Source of the DNA: Pararhizobium sp.
Lineage (GTDB): Bacteria; Pseudomonadota; Alphaproteobacteria; Rhizobiales; Rhizobiaceae
DNA length: 64,000 nt
NCBI GenBank assembly: GCA_017794825.1
Contig: CP051237.1
Span: forward strand, 930,001 to 994,000
Reading direction: 5' to 3'
The position numbers were made by a program, and so were the translations under genes. Shown one piece after another: positions 17,784-27,061 of this stretch; positions within the stretch are counted from its first letter, which is position 1; the number at the start of each line of letters is the position of its first letter. The notes beneath the pieces were generated by a model. It saw only the letters and a list, made by a program, of their open reading frames with translations. It ran no database searches and had not been told where the DNA came from.

Positions 17784-19006
17784 TGGAGACCATCGCGATC
17801 AAGGCCATCGGCGCGCAGGGCGACGGGATCGCCGAAAGTGGCGATTTCGTACCCTTCACGTTGCCGGGAGAGACCGTCTCGATCGAACGACACGGCAAAC
17901 AATGCATGCTGACGGACGTGGTGAAGGCCTCACAAAGCCGCAAGGAACCACCCTGCCCGCATTTCGGACCGTCGGGCGATCTGTGTGGCGGATGCGCGAT
18001 TCAGCACGCCGATGACGGCTTTTACCGACGCTGGAAACGTCAAATCCTGGTGGACGCGCTTGCATCGAGAGGCATTCAAACCGAGATCGCCAACCTGCAT
18101 ATCTGTGAACCGGGCGAACGGCGGCGTATCGTGCTGACCGTGCGTAAGACCGGGGAAGGCCCTGTGCTCGGCTTCAATCAGGCGGGAAGCCACACCGTCT
18201 TTGCGCTTGAACGATGTCTTGTCGCGACGGACGGTCTAAACCGTAAACTGGGCGATCTCGGAGCACTCGTGCAGCACATCCCTGGCAAGTCGCTGCGACT
18301 GACTGCACTGGAAACAGAAACCGGTCTGGATATCGCGATTTCAGGGGGGCCGGCGCTGCGCCCGCCTCAGCGCCAAGCAGCCATCGCCGAGGCGTTGAAG
18401 CGTGACATCGCGCGTCTCTCCTGCAACGACGAGATTCTGATCGAGCCGCGCAAGCCGGTCCTTCAATTCGGCAAGGCATTGGTTACCCCGCCGCCTGGCG
18501 GCTTCGTCCAGGCCGTAATGCAAGCCGAAAAAGCCATGACCAACCTCGTCCTCGGTCATCTGAAGAAGGCGAAAAGGATCGCGGATCTCTTCAGCGGCTG
18601 CGGAACGTTTGCTCTGGCGCTTGCCGGACACTCTGCAGTTCACGCGGTGGAGAGCGACGGCGCGTCGCTCGCCGCACTCGATCGCGCGGCGCGTCATACG
18701 CCGGGTTTGAAACCTGTCACGAGCGAAAAGCGGGACCTGTTCCGCCGGCCGCTGACCAAAAATGAACTGAAGACCTTCGACGGCGTGATCTTCGATCCGC
18801 CGCGTGCCGGCGCCGAGCAACAATGCCGCGAATTGGCGGCGTCAACGGTCCGAAGAATCGCGGCCGTATCCTGCAATCCTGCGACGCTTGCCCGCGATCT
18901 CGAAATCCTTACGGCGGTCGGTTTTGCAGTAACGTCCATCACGCCGATCGATCAGTTTCTCTGGTCGCCTCACGTAGAGGCAGTGGCGCTTCTCGAAAGG
19001 CGTTGA
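17780..19006 (+). CDS. TrmA/RlmD-family class I SAM-dependent RNA methyltransferase
   Basis: About 408 residues from the ATG that overlaps the tlyA stop. The family iron-sulfur motif is visible as CPHFGPSGDLCGGC near residues 60-75, with a later Cys expected. The catalytic part has QAVMQAEKAM, IADLFSGCGTFALALAG (AdoMet loop), FDPPRAGAEQQC, and VSCNPATLARDLEIL with the nucleophilic Cys. Such enzymes make 5-methyluridine in rRNA or tRNA; the exact target cannot be told. The N-terminal QGDGIAESGDFVPFTLPGETV resembles a TRAM-like segment. Pairing with tlyA suggests an rRNA-modification operon. Confidence 0.88.
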   Translation: MMETIAIKAIGAQGDGIAESGDFVPFTLPGETVSIERHGKQCMLTDVVKASQSRKEPPCPHFGPSGDLCGGCAIQHADDGFYRRWKRQILVDALASRGIQTEIANLHICEPGERRRIVLTVRKTGEGPVLGFNQAGSHTVFALERCLVATDGLNRKLGDLGALVQHIPGKSLRLTALETETGLDIAISGGPALRPPQRQAAIAEALKRDIARLSCNDEILIEPRKPVLQFGKALVTPPPGGFVQAVMQAEKAMTNLVLGHLKKAKRIADLFSGCGTFALALAGHSAVHAVESDGASLAALDRAARHTPGLKPVTSEKRDLFRRPLTKNELKTFDGVIFDPPRAGAEQQCRELAASTVRRIAAVSCNPATLARDLEILTAVGFAVTSITPIDQFLWSPHVEAVALLERR

Positions 19007-19025
19007 CCGATCACGCCGTGCGCCG

Positions 19026-19412
19026 TCACGTTTTCTTGTGATCAACGCTTTCCATGTCCGCCGGAATACAATTGATCGCGATCGTCTCCATGCCGGTGTC
19101 CGCCTTGCCGTCGCAATCAAGCGCCGTCGGAGCGCCGGATGGCGGGTCGATGTTGAACACCGTGTGCCCCGGGTCGTCTTCCGGTTCGCTCAACCGTAGA
19201 CCCGAAACGCCGTTGTCGCAGGCAACTTCGCTGTGCTCGCTGAACACAGCGGCGGGAACCACAAAAATATGTTCTGCGTCGTGGCTGGCGGAGCAGAATG
19301 AACTGCTGAAACTCTCGAAGCTGTCAGCTTCCGTAACCACTGACTGTGCGAAAGCCGGCGTTGCTGCGAAAACCGACAGAACGATCAGGTGTGGACAGAT
19401 TGTTCGTGACAT
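19026..19412 (-). CDS. Small exported protein of unknown function
   Basis: About 128 residues from the ATG at 19412, which has GAGAGGGTGA upstream. MSRTICPHLIVLSVFAATPAFAQ is a clean Sec signal peptide. The mature part is acidic and has several cysteines (FCSASHD, VACDNG, LDCDG, INCIP), consistent with a disulfide-bonded periplasmic protein. I recognise no family. A longer start at 19475 would add residues ahead of the signal peptide and is less likely. Confidence 0.6.
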   Translation of the reverse strand: MSRTICPHLIVLSVFAATPAFAQSVVTEADSFESFSSSFCSASHDAEHIFVVPAAVFSEHSEVACDNGVSGLRLSEPEDDPGHTVFNIDPPSGAPTALDCDGKADTGMETIAINCIPADMESVDHKKT

Positions 19413-19561
19413 GGCTTCACCCTCTCTGGCTGCTCGATATTTCCGAAAAACTATCCAGGCGTGTAATTTTCGCACAACCTAACGACACGTCAAGCACAAC
19501 TCTCGCGCCTAACGCATTCGGACAGGAGCGGCAAACTGGAAGTGTTCTGTCTGAAAGATCG

Positions 19562-20341
19562 TCAGCCCGCCTTGCGGCTTTTAGCCAGAAACGCCTCGAA
19601 GGCGGCCCGCGCCTCGGCGGAACCCAGCCGTTCGCTGAACTTCGTCGATTCCTCTTTGATCCGCCCGACGACCTCGTCCCGCGTTCCGCCGCGCATCAAC
19701 TCACGGGCGATCTGCATGGCTTCCGGCGGCTTGGAGGCAATGGTTTCCGCCGCGGCGAGCGTGGAAATCTCAAGTTCATCCTCGCTCACGACCTTGTAAA
19801 CGAGGCCGGCGTCGCGGGCGTCGTCGCCGCTCAACCCGACACCGGCGGCAAGCATCGCGAAGGCGCGCTGATAACCCATCACGCGCGGTCCGAGCAGACT
19901 GGATCCGGCCTCAGGCACCAGCGCCAAGTCAACGAAGGGCGTTCGAAACTCGGATCGAGCGGTGGCGAAGGTCATGTCGCAATGGAACTGCATCGTCACG
20001 CCGACGCCGATCGCCAGGCCGTCTACCCCCGCGACGATAGGTTTTTTGGCATTCGCCAGTCCCATCAGGAAACGGCCGACCTCGCCTTCGCCTATGCGTC
20101 CATTGACGGCGTAACCGAGAAAGTCGGCCAGATCGTTGCCGGCAGTAAAGCATCCCGGCGTGCCAAGAAAGACGTGGACGCGAACGACGTCGTCTGCGTC
20201 GCCGGACTCAAGCGCATCGGCCATGATGCGGTACATGTCTTGCGTTATGGCGTTCTTCTTGTCCGGCCGATTGAAGCGGATCACCTGGACCGCGCCGCCA
20301 TATTGCTGTGGTCGCTCGACCAGAACGTGTTCGCTCATCAT
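19562..20341 (-). CDS. Enoyl-CoA hydratase/isomerase family protein
   Basis: 259 residues of the crotonase fold: VIRFNRPDKKNAITQDMY, FTAGNDLADF (oxyanion and CoA region), KKPIVAGVDGLAIGVGVTM, and FRTPFVDLALVPEAGSSLLGPRVMG with a conserved Glu in the catalytic region. It would hydrate or isomerise enoyl-CoA in fatty-acid or related acyl-CoA breakdown in the cytoplasm. It lies seven bases downstream of the acyl-CoA dehydrogenase gene and shares its transcript, so the two perform successive beta-oxidation-type steps. The chain-length or substrate class is not evident. Confidence 0.9.
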   Translation of the reverse strand: MMSEHVLVERPQQYGGAVQVIRFNRPDKKNAITQDMYRIMADALESGDADDVVRVHVFLGTPGCFTAGNDLADFLGYAVNGRIGEGEVGRFLMGLANAKKPIVAGVDGLAIGVGVTMQFHCDMTFATARSEFRTPFVDLALVPEAGSSLLGPRVMGYQRAFAMLAAGVGLSGDDARDAGLVYKVVSEDELEISTLAAAETIASKPPEAMQIARELMRGGTRDEVVGRIKEESTKFSERLGSAEARAAFEAFLAKSRKAG

Positions 20342-20348
20342 CTTCCCT

Positions 20349-22142
20349 CTAGACGGCCAGCACCAGCCGCGCGTTGAACAGACTTTCAGCGCCGCCGGTC
20401 ACCGCCTGACGAAGCGCAGCCGTTTCGCCAAGAAGATTTTCCGCGCAGAACCGGCAGAGAGAGATGCGGCGCGGCGCGTTTCCGTCCCCGGCGTCGGCAA
20501 GCGCGCCTTTTGCCAAATAGACGGAGCCGGCGGCAAGACCGAACAGGCGTTGAAATGGCGTCGCACCGGCGAGTGCCTCGCTCACCTTGCCCTCGCTCTG
20601 CGCCGACATCAGCCAGCGCGTCGCGTCTTCCAGATCATCGAGCGCCGCTTCCAGGCGATCGGCCGTGGTTCCGAACTCCGGACTGTTGCGGCGCGCCACC
20701 TCCGCAGCGATCTCTCGAAGCTCTGCAATATATCCAAGAACGTGCTCGCCGCCGGACTGCGGCAGCTTGCGCATAACAAGATCGATCGCCTGAATGCCGT
20801 TCGTGCCTTCATAGATCGGAGCGATACGGGCGTCGCGCAGCAGACGCGCTGCTCCCGTTTCCTCGATAAATCCCATGCCGCCGTGAACCTGAACGCCGAT
20901 AGACGCCGCCTCTACGCCGATATCGGTAGAAAACGCCTTGGCGATCGGTGTCAGCAGGTTCGCCCGTTCCTGCCAGAACTTTCGCGCGTCCGCGTCGCCG
21001 CGCTCCTCGGCCGCATCCGCCATGTCGATTGCGTGGGCGCAACAATAGGCAATGGAACGCGACGCCTGGACCATCGCCTTCATCGTAAGCAAGTCGCGCT
21101 GGATATCCGGATGTTCGATGATCGGGCTCATGCCCTCTCCGGTCCAGCCGGGCGCGCGACCCTGGGTGCGCTCCTGCGCGTAGGCCAGCGCATGCTGGTA
21201 GGCCGCATCAGCCACCGCCACGCCCTGGATGCCGACATTGAGACGCGCGTTGTTCATCATGGTGAACATGCAGGCGAGACCCTTGTTCTCCTCGCCGATC
21301 AGCCAGCCAATGGCGCCGGGAGTATCGCTCCGGCTGCCGTCGCCGTATATCATTGTGCAGGTTGGCGAGCCGTGAATGCCGAGCTTGTGTTCCACTCCGC
21401 TGCAGAAGAGATCGTTGCGCGCGCCGGGTGAACCATCAGCGTTTGGAATGAATTTCGGGACGAGGAAAAGCGATATGCCGCGCGTTCCGGCCGGCGCATC
21501 CGGCAGACGGGCAAGAACGAGATGGACGATATTGTCTGCGAAATCGTGCTCGCCATAAGTGATGAAGATCTTCTGGCCAAATACGCGATATGTCCCGTCG
21601 CCGACGGGTTCAGCGCGGGTTTTGAGCGCGTTGAGGTCAGAACCCGCTTGCGGCTCGGTCAGGTTCATCGTGCCTGTCCATTCGCCGGTCACCAGCTTTT
21701 CAAGATAGGTGGATTTGAGCTCGTCGGTGGCGTGCTTTTCCAGCGCCTCGATCGCACCCATGGTCAGAAGGGAGCAAAGGCTGAAGGCCATCGAGCTGCC
21801 GTTCCACATTTCGCTTGCCGCAATCGAAAGCATCATCGGCAGACCCTGCCCGCCGAAATCCGGTGATCCGGTCAGCCCGTTCCATCCGCCGCCGATCCAG
21901 TTGCGATAGAGCTCCTTCCAACCTTCCGGCGTCGTTACAACGCCGTCGGACAGCGGCGTTCCGGCCTCTCCGGCAAGCGCAAGCGGCGATATCTCTTCGG
22001 ATGCAAATCGCCCCGCCTCGGTCAGGATGGCGTCCACCAGATCGTCGGAGAGATCTCCGAGACGTCCCTCGTCCAGCGCGGTTTGCAGGCCGGCGACATG
22101 CTTGAGCGTGAAGGATATTTCGTCAACGGGCGCGCGGTACAT
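20349..22142 (-). CDS. Acyl-CoA dehydrogenase (FadE/DmdC-like long form)
   Basis: 597 residues, longer than mitochondrial-type enzymes. An extended N-terminus (MYRAPVDEISFTLKH) precedes the core, with TMNLTEPQAGSDLNALKT and VFGQKIFITYGEHD for FAD binding. QVHGGMGFIEETGAARLLRD and IAPIYEGTNGIQAIDLVMRK hold the catalytic Glu, and a helical C-terminal extension follows. This layout is shared with 3-methylmercaptopropionyl-CoA dehydrogenases and other long-form enzymes, so the substrate remains open. It heads an operon with the enoyl-CoA hydratase and has a LiuR-like operator at 22221-22236. Confidence 0.88.
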   Translation of the reverse strand: MYRAPVDEISFTLKHVAGLQTALDEGRLGDLSDDLVDAILTEAGRFASEEISPLALAGEAGTPLSDGVVTTPEGWKELYRNWIGGGWNGLTGSPDFGGQGLPMMLSIAASEMWNGSSMAFSLCSLLTMGAIEALEKHATDELKSTYLEKLVTGEWTGTMNLTEPQAGSDLNALKTRAEPVGDGTYRVFGQKIFITYGEHDFADNIVHLVLARLPDAPAGTRGISLFLVPKFIPNADGSPGARNDLFCSGVEHKLGIHGSPTCTMIYGDGSRSDTPGAIGWLIGEENKGLACMFTMMNNARLNVGIQGVAVADAAYQHALAYAQERTQGRAPGWTGEGMSPIIEHPDIQRDLLTMKAMVQASRSIAYCCAHAIDMADAAEERGDADARKFWQERANLLTPIAKAFSTDIGVEAASIGVQVHGGMGFIEETGAARLLRDARIAPIYEGTNGIQAIDLVMRKLPQSGGEHVLGYIAELREIAAEVARRNSPEFGTTADRLEAALDDLEDATRWLMSAQSEGKVSEALAGATPFQRLFGLAAGSVYLAKGALADAGDGNAPRRISLCRFCAENLLGETAALRQAVTGGAESLFNARLVLAV

Positions 22143-22220
22143 ATGCCGATCCTCTCCCTTGCCGACGCTCTGATGCGCGGCGATGTCTTGCTTCCGGTTT
22201 TGCGACCGGCCTAAGTTATT

Positions 22221-22236
22221 TTTACGTAAACGTCAA
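22221..22236. promoter_or_regulatory. LiuR-like (MerR-family) operator upstream of the acyl-CoA dehydrogenase
   Basis: The site TTTACGTAAACGTCAA is an imperfect palindrome of two ACGT-centred half-sites. It resembles operators described for MerR-family LiuR regulators of branched-chain amino acid and fatty acid catabolism. It lies about 80-95 bases upstream of the dehydrogenase start, within the divergent promoter region. No MerR regulator gene occurs in the window, so the regulator would act from elsewhere. Confidence 0.5.
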
Positions 22237-22325
22237 TCAGCAGCTTCGCTGACGACGCCTCCCTGAAACCGCCGCTTTTAACGTTGAGCAGCAGACGCAA
22301 GGCTGCTATCAGCCTCAACATAGAT

Positions 22326-23300
22326 ATGGCAAAAGTCTCCATCATCCACAACCGATCTAAAGCGCTTGAAGAAGCCTGCGCTGTGCTCGCCTCCGGCGAA
22401 CTGGTGGCGCTTCCCACGGAGACCGTTTACGGCCTTGCCGGCGACGCGACCAACGGTGAAGCCGTGGCGCGGATTTTCGAAACCAAGGGACGCCCGCGGT
22501 TCAATCCGCTGATCTGCCATATGGCGGGCATCGACATGGCGCAGCGCCACGTCGTCTTCAACGAACTGGCCCGCAAGCTCGCCGAAACATTCTGGCCAGG
22601 CCCGCTCACACTGGTGCTTTCAAAACGGATGGATTCCTCGGTTCATCCACTGGCGAGCGCGGGTCTGGAAACACTGGCCGTGCGGACGCCAGCCGGCTTC
22701 GCCAACGAACTGATCGACCGCTTCGGCAAACCGCTCGCCGCGCCCAGCGCCAATCGCTCTGGCAAAGTCAGTCCGTCACGGGCCGATCATGTCGAGGCCG
22801 ATCTGGGAGATCGCGTTGGCCTGATTCTGGACGCGGGCCCTGCGACCGTGGGCGTGGAATCGACAATCGTAAAGGTCGACGGCGACGAGATATCGCTGCT
22901 GCGGCCGGGCGGACTGGAAGCCGACAGCATCGAATCCGTCGCCGAAAGAAGCCTGATCCGGCCGGCATGGGGCGAAGCCGCAATCGAGGCGCCGGGCATG
23001 CTGCGCTCGCACTATGCTCCGGTAGCCCGGCTGCGAATGAACGCATCTTCTATCGAACCTGGCGAGGTGCTGATCGGCTTTGGCGGCGGTTCGGTGGAAG
23101 GCGTAGAGCACGCCTCCCGCGTCTTCAATCTCAGCCCGTACGCGGATATGGTAGAAGCGGCGGCGAACCTGTTCGACACCATCCTTCAAGCCGACCGCGT
23201 TGGCGCCGGCATGATAGCCGTCGCGCCGATTCCCGAGACCGGGCTGGGTGAAGCGATCAACGACCGGCTGCGCCGCGCCTCAGCCCCGCGGAACACATGA
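22326..23300 (+). CDS. L-threonylcarbamoyladenylate synthase (Sua5/YrdC type)
   Basis: About 324 residues from the ATG at 22326. The YrdC domain (residues 10-200) shows LVALPTETVYGLAGDATN, IFETKGRPRFNPLICHM, FWPGPLTLVL, LAVRTPAGF and PLAAPSANRSGKVSPS. The extra C-terminal Sua5 domain (LRSHYAPVARLRMN onward) makes it Sua5-type. It makes threonylcarbamoyl-AMP from threonine, bicarbonate and ATP for t6A modification of ANN-decoding tRNAs. The FAD oxidoreductase gene follows in the same direction. Confidence 0.93.
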   Translation: MAKVSIIHNRSKALEEACAVLASGELVALPTETVYGLAGDATNGEAVARIFETKGRPRFNPLICHMAGIDMAQRHVVFNELARKLAETFWPGPLTLVLSKRMDSSVHPLASAGLETLAVRTPAGFANELIDRFGKPLAAPSANRSGKVSPSRADHVEADLGDRVGLILDAGPATVGVESTIVKVDGDEISLLRPGGLEADSIESVAERSLIRPAWGEAAIEAPGMLRSHYAPVARLRMNASSIEPGEVLIGFGGGSVEGVEHASRVFNLSPYADMVEAAANLFDTILQADRVGAGMIAVAPIPETGLGEAINDRLRRASAPRNT

Positions 23301-23346
23301 CCATTTGTGTCTCGACCGGCGGTCCCGATGCCGCTATGTCTCGGTC

Positions 23347-24765
23347 ATGATCAGCGACGCAACCATCGAACGATTCAAGACTATCGTCGGAGACCGCTAC
23401 GCCGTCACCGACGCAAACGAGACAGCGCCCTACCTGCGCGAACCGCGCGGGTTGTATCACGGTTCGACACCGCTGGTTCTGCGCCCGGCGAACGCAGGCG
23501 AAATATCGCGAATACTCGCGCTCGCCACCGAAACCGGCACGCCAATAGTCCCGCAATCCGGCAATACCGGCCATGTCGGAGGCCAGGTGCCGCTCGACGA
23601 ACAGCCGGCGATCATTGTCTCGCTGTCCCGTCTCAATTCGGTGCGTTCGATCGATCTGTCGGCGAATGCGCTGACGGTCGACGCCGGTTGCATCCTGCTA
23701 GACATCCAGAAAGCGGCGACGGACGCAGACCGGCTGTTTCCGCTGTCGCTCGGATCGGAAGGCTCCTGCCAGATCGGCGGCAATCTGTCGACGAATGCCG
23801 GCGGCACCGGCGTGCTCGCCTATGGCAATGCGCGCAATCTGTGCCTCGGACTGGAGGTCGTGCTGCCGACCGGTGAAATCTGGGACGGGCTCAGAACCCT
23901 GAAAAAAGACAACACCGGATACGATCTGCGCGACTTGTTCATCGGCGCAGAAGGAACGCTCGGCGTCATTACCGGCGCGGTGCTGAAGCTGCTGCCGAAG
24001 CCAAAGGGCAAACAGGTGGCGATCGCCGGCCTTAAGTCGCCGGATGACGCGCTTGCTCTCCTGGGCATTGCGCAGCAGCAATGCGCCGGCGAACTTACGG
24101 GCTTCGAACTGATGCCCCGGATCGGCGTCGAATTCACGTCGGCCTACATTCCGGGCGTCCGCGACCCGCTGGAAAGCAAGCATGCCTGGTATGTGCTGAT
24201 AGACCTGTCGTCCATGCGATCCGAGGAAGAAGCGGCTGCCACGATGGAAACCTTTCTTGCGACCGCATTCGAAAAGGATCTTGTTCAGGACGCAGTGATC
24301 GCCCAGTCGGAAGCCCAGAGGGACGCGTTCTGGCGTATCCGCGAGACCATGTCCGAGGCACAGAAGAGCGAGGGCGCATCGATCAAACATGACGTCTCGG
24401 TGCCGGTGTCAGCTATTCCGGAATTCTTCCGCAAGGCGGACAAGGCTGTGCACGGTGCAATGCCGGACGCCCGGATCTACGCATTCGGTCATATGGGCGA
24501 CGGCAATATCCACTATAATATCCAGCAGGCGCAAAACGCAGATGGCGAGGCGCATCTCGCCCGCCGGCACGAGATCAACGACATGGTCTACGACATCGCG
24601 CTTGGGATGGGCGGATCGATTTCAGCCGAACACGGGATCGGACAGATGAAGCGCGACAAGCTGGCAGCCATTCGTCAACCGATCGAGATCGATCTCATGC
24701 GCCGCATCAAGACAAGCTTCGATCCGGCGAACATCATGAATCCCGGCAAGATTGTATGCCCCTGA
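23347..24765 (+). CDS. FAD-binding oxidoreductase (GlcD / D-2-hydroxyacid dehydrogenase family)
   Basis: About 472 residues from the ATG at 23347. The PCMH-type FAD domain has PLVLRPANAGEISRILALA, PIVPQSGNTGHVGGQVP, GSCQIGGNLSTNAGGTGVL and LFIGAEGTLGVITGAVLKL. The C-terminal oxidase domain has KHDVSVPVSAIPEFF, the metal/substrate histidines of FGHMGDGNIHYN, and SAEHGIGQMKRDKL near the end. This matches D-lactate, glycolate or D-2-hydroxyglutarate dehydrogenases; the substrate cannot be fixed from sequence alone. It lies 46 bases after the Sua5 gene. Confidence 0.88.
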   Translation: MISDATIERFKTIVGDRYAVTDANETAPYLREPRGLYHGSTPLVLRPANAGEISRILALATETGTPIVPQSGNTGHVGGQVPLDEQPAIIVSLSRLNSVRSIDLSANALTVDAGCILLDIQKAATDADRLFPLSLGSEGSCQIGGNLSTNAGGTGVLAYGNARNLCLGLEVVLPTGEIWDGLRTLKKDNTGYDLRDLFIGAEGTLGVITGAVLKLLPKPKGKQVAIAGLKSPDDALALLGIAQQQCAGELTGFELMPRIGVEFTSAYIPGVRDPLESKHAWYVLIDLSSMRSEEEAAATMETFLATAFEKDLVQDAVIAQSEAQRDAFWRIRETMSEAQKSEGASIKHDVSVPVSAIPEFFRKADKAVHGAMPDARIYAFGHMGDGNIHYNIQQAQNADGEAHLARRHEINDMVYDIALGMGGSISAEHGIGQMKRDKLAAIRQPIEIDLMRRIKTSFDPANIMNPGKIVCP

Positions 24766-24881
24766 CAAACAGTCGCGCTTTTTTAATAACCGAACGCGCT
24801 GGACAGCAACCGGCGCGCAGGTAAAGTGCTGAATATTCGTTTGCGCTTCGCGCCAGATATGCACATTCAGGGGAAATGAAG

Positions 24882-25484
24882 ATGAACACCAGCCTTTCAA
24901 CCAAATTCCTGCTGCCTTCGATCGTCTTCCTCTGCGCGCTGGCGGCCAACCCAGCGATGGCCCATGAGGGCACAGGAGTGATTGGCGGTTTCGCCTCTGG
25001 TTTCATGCATCCCATTCTCGGCTGGGATCACGTGGCGGCAATGGTCGCTGTGGGCTTGTGGGGCGCATTTCTGGGCGCGCCGGGAATCTGGCTTCTTCCG
25101 ATCGTCTTTCCGCTCGTGATGGCGGTGGGCGGCGCGATGGGGGTAGCCGGTGTACCGCTTCCGGCGGTCGAGACCGGCATTGCAGCCTCAGCGGTCGTGC
25201 TCGGCATCATGGTCGCGCTTGGCGCGCGGCCGCCTCTTTGGGTCGCTGCAATCATTGTCGGCGCCTTCGCGATCTTTCACGGCCACGCCCACGGCACGGA
25301 GCTGCCAGTGGCGGCGGACGCGGTTTCCTATGCGGTCGGCTTCGTCATCGGCACAGGTCTCCTGCATCTGGCAGGAATCGCCCTTGGTCTGACGACGCGC
25401 TGGGACACCGGCAAGGTGGCCGTGCGCGCCGCCGGCGGCGCGATCGCAGTCGCCGGACTTGCTTTCCTAACCGGAGTTGCATGA
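24882..25484 (+). CDS. hupE: HupE/UreJ-family membrane protein 1
   Basis: About 200 residues from the ATG at 24882, which is better spaced from AGGGGA than the ATG at 24876. A signal-like N-terminus ends at ANPAMA. Mature HEGTGVIGGFASGFMHPILGWDHVAAM and, later, IFHGHAHGTELP carry the histidine-rich HupE signature, with about six membrane segments. HupE/UreJ proteins are nickel (or cobalt) permeases near hydrogenase and urease genes, but neither is present here. It is coupled by ATGA to a second, divergent HupE-like gene. Confidence 0.82.
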   Translation: MNTSLSTKFLLPSIVFLCALAANPAMAHEGTGVIGGFASGFMHPILGWDHVAAMVAVGLWGAFLGAPGIWLLPIVFPLVMAVGGAMGVAGVPLPAVETGIAASAVVLGIMVALGARPPLWVAAIIVGAFAIFHGHAHGTELPVAADAVSYAVGFVIGTGLLHLAGIALGLTTRWDTGKVAVRAAGGAIAVAGLAFLTGVA

Positions 25485-26062
25485 GGCGTCTTCTTTTACT
25501 GACGGTCTTTGTGGGCGGGGGCGTTGTCCCCGCTCGAGCGCATAGTCCGGTTGCTGGCGTCGGTGAATTCTACAACGGCATGCTGCATCCGCTTCTTGTG
25601 CCTGCTCAGCTTGTTACACTTCTGGCGCTCGGACTGGTCATCGGGCAACATGCTCCGAAATCCAGTAATATGGCCATGCCCGCCTTTATTGTTACGCTGG
25701 TTGCTGCTCTCGCTGTCCCGACGCCGCCCGTATCGGAAATCGCCCTGCTTTATCTCGCCCTCGCCTGCGGTCTTGTCGCCGTGCTCGCTTTCGACACCGG
25801 CGCTACAGGTCCTGCGGCGTTCGCCGTCGCTATCGCCGCCATCATTGGCAATACTGTGAACGCCGACATTTCCCCGGAACAGTCGCCCTGGCTGATACGG
25901 GCCGGATCGGCGCTCGGCGCGACTTTGGTCATCATTTTTTTCGGAGGTTTCACGGCGCTCCTGAAAAACCGCTGGAACGGAATCGTGGTCCGGGTTCTTG
26001 GATCATGGGTCGCCGCCGTCGCGCTCATGATCATCGCGCTGAGCCTCTCGCCCGGCGCGTAG
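25481..26062 (+). CDS. HupE/UreJ-like membrane protein 2
   Basis: 193 residues from the ATG that overlaps the hupE stop by four bases. MRRLLLLTVFVGGGVVPARA is a signal-like segment, and mature HSPVAGVGEFYNGMLHPLLVPAQL echoes the amino end of HupE1. About six membrane helices follow. The GHAHG-type second motif of HupE1 is not visible, so metal specificity or function may differ. Translational coupling suggests the two act together, perhaps as a heteromeric complex. Confidence 0.65.
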   Translation: MRRLLLLTVFVGGGVVPARAHSPVAGVGEFYNGMLHPLLVPAQLVTLLALGLVIGQHAPKSSNMAMPAFIVTLVAALAVPTPPVSEIALLYLALACGLVAVLAFDTGATGPAAFAVAIAAIIGNTVNADISPEQSPWLIRAGSALGATLVIIFFGGFTALLKNRWNGIVVRVLGSWVAAVALMIIALSLSPGA

Positions 26063-26068
26063 TCCGTC

Positions 26069-27061
26069 TCAAAAAGTCGCGATCCGCTGGACAAACCAGA
26101 ATGCAGCGACCGAACCGATGCCATAGGCGGCAATGAATTGCGGTAATCGACTGTTCAGCACGACAAGCTTTCGGATCAGAGCGATGGCGAGCAACACAAC
26201 AAAAATGAACAGGAGCTGGCCCGCTTCAACGCCAAGATTGAAGGACAGGAGCGCCATCGGCACATCCTTTTGCGGCAAACCGATTTCCCTCAGCGCGCCG
26301 CCGAAACCAAAACCGTGCAGCAACCCGAAGGCAAAGGCGATCAACCAGGGATAACGGATCGAGATATCCCGGCGTCCGCGTTCCCGGTTGATGATTTCGG
26401 CCGCTACGATGACGATGCTCAGTGCGATCAGGGCCTCCACCGGCTGTTGCGGAGCGCTCGACCAACCGAAGGCGGCGAAGGCAAGCGTGATGGAATGCGC
26501 CACCGTGAAGGCTGTGACCGTTCCGACGAGCATCCGGATGCTCGGGATCAGCAGGAGCAAGGCCAGCACGAACAGGAGATGATCGACGCCTTCCAGGATA
26601 TGCTCCATACCCAGCAGGAAGTAGGTCTTTGCAGTGTCGAACAAAGACGGGCTGGACGCGACGATTACTTCGGGCCTTTCAGGCGTGAGTCGAGACGTCT
26701 GGACCGTGCCGTCGCGCCGGTTCAATCGAAAGAGCACATCGGTATATGTCGCCGAGAGGCCTCCGATGCCAATCGTCCGGCCTTCCAGTCCATCGACGCA
26801 TCGGAAGCGCCAGCGGCTGACTATAGCGCTGCCCGTCTGTTCACTGGTCACGGGTGACGCGTCTTCACACTCTTTCGGAAAAACGACATCGAGCGACAGG
26901 CGGAATTCGCCGCGCGCGGGCGTTTTCCAAAGCACGTCGTACAGATTTCCAACCTCTTCCCGGATCTCAAGAAAGGCCGGCCGCAATTCATGCGCGGCGG
27001 CCGCGCCGGAAAGGCACAGAGCCAGCACAAATCCGACCAGCCGAAGCAGGGAAGGCCTCAC
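26069..27061 (-). CDS. HupE/UreJ-like membrane protein 3 with exported N-terminal domain
   Basis: About 330 residues. The GTG at 27061 forms a GTGA overlap with the upstream isomerase stop and has a GAGG ribosome-binding site; the longer ATG start at 27094 is less likely. A signal segment ends in SGAAAA. About 120 extracytoplasmic residues (HELRPAFLEIREEVGNLYDVLW onward) precede the membrane part. That part has GMEHILEGVDHLLFVLALLLL, AFTVAHSITLAFAAFG and FGLLHGFGFGGALREIGLP, whose membrane-embedded histidines and Asp/Glu suit metal handling. It is last in the DUF3604 operon and convergent, six bases away, with HupE-like 2. Confidence 0.78.
   Translation of the reverse strand: MRPSLLRLVGFVLALCLSGAAAAHELRPAFLEIREEVGNLYDVLWKTPARGEFRLSLDVVFPKECEDASPVTSEQTGSAIVSRWRFRCVDGLEGRTIGIGGLSATYTDVLFRLNRRDGTVQTSRLTPERPEVIVASSPSLFDTAKTYFLLGMEHILEGVDHLLFVLALLLLIPSIRMLVGTVTAFTVAHSITLAFAAFGWSSAPQQPVEALIALSIVIVAAEIINRERGRRDISIRYPWLIAFAFGLLHGFGFGGALREIGLPQKDVPMALLSFNLGVEAGQLLFIFVVLLAIALIRKLVVLNSRLPQFIAAYGIGSVAAFWFVQRIATF

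Noticed and set aside
20136..21431. A 431-codon plus-strand frame opposite the acyl-CoA dehydrogenase and hydratase
   Set aside because: Arg/Ala-rich shadow without motifs; the minus-strand genes are well supported.
24766..24881. A cobalamin or nickel riboswitch upstream of hupE
   Set aside because: HupE-type genes are sometimes B12-controlled, but no B12-box-like motif or paired-stem structure is visible in these 116 bases.
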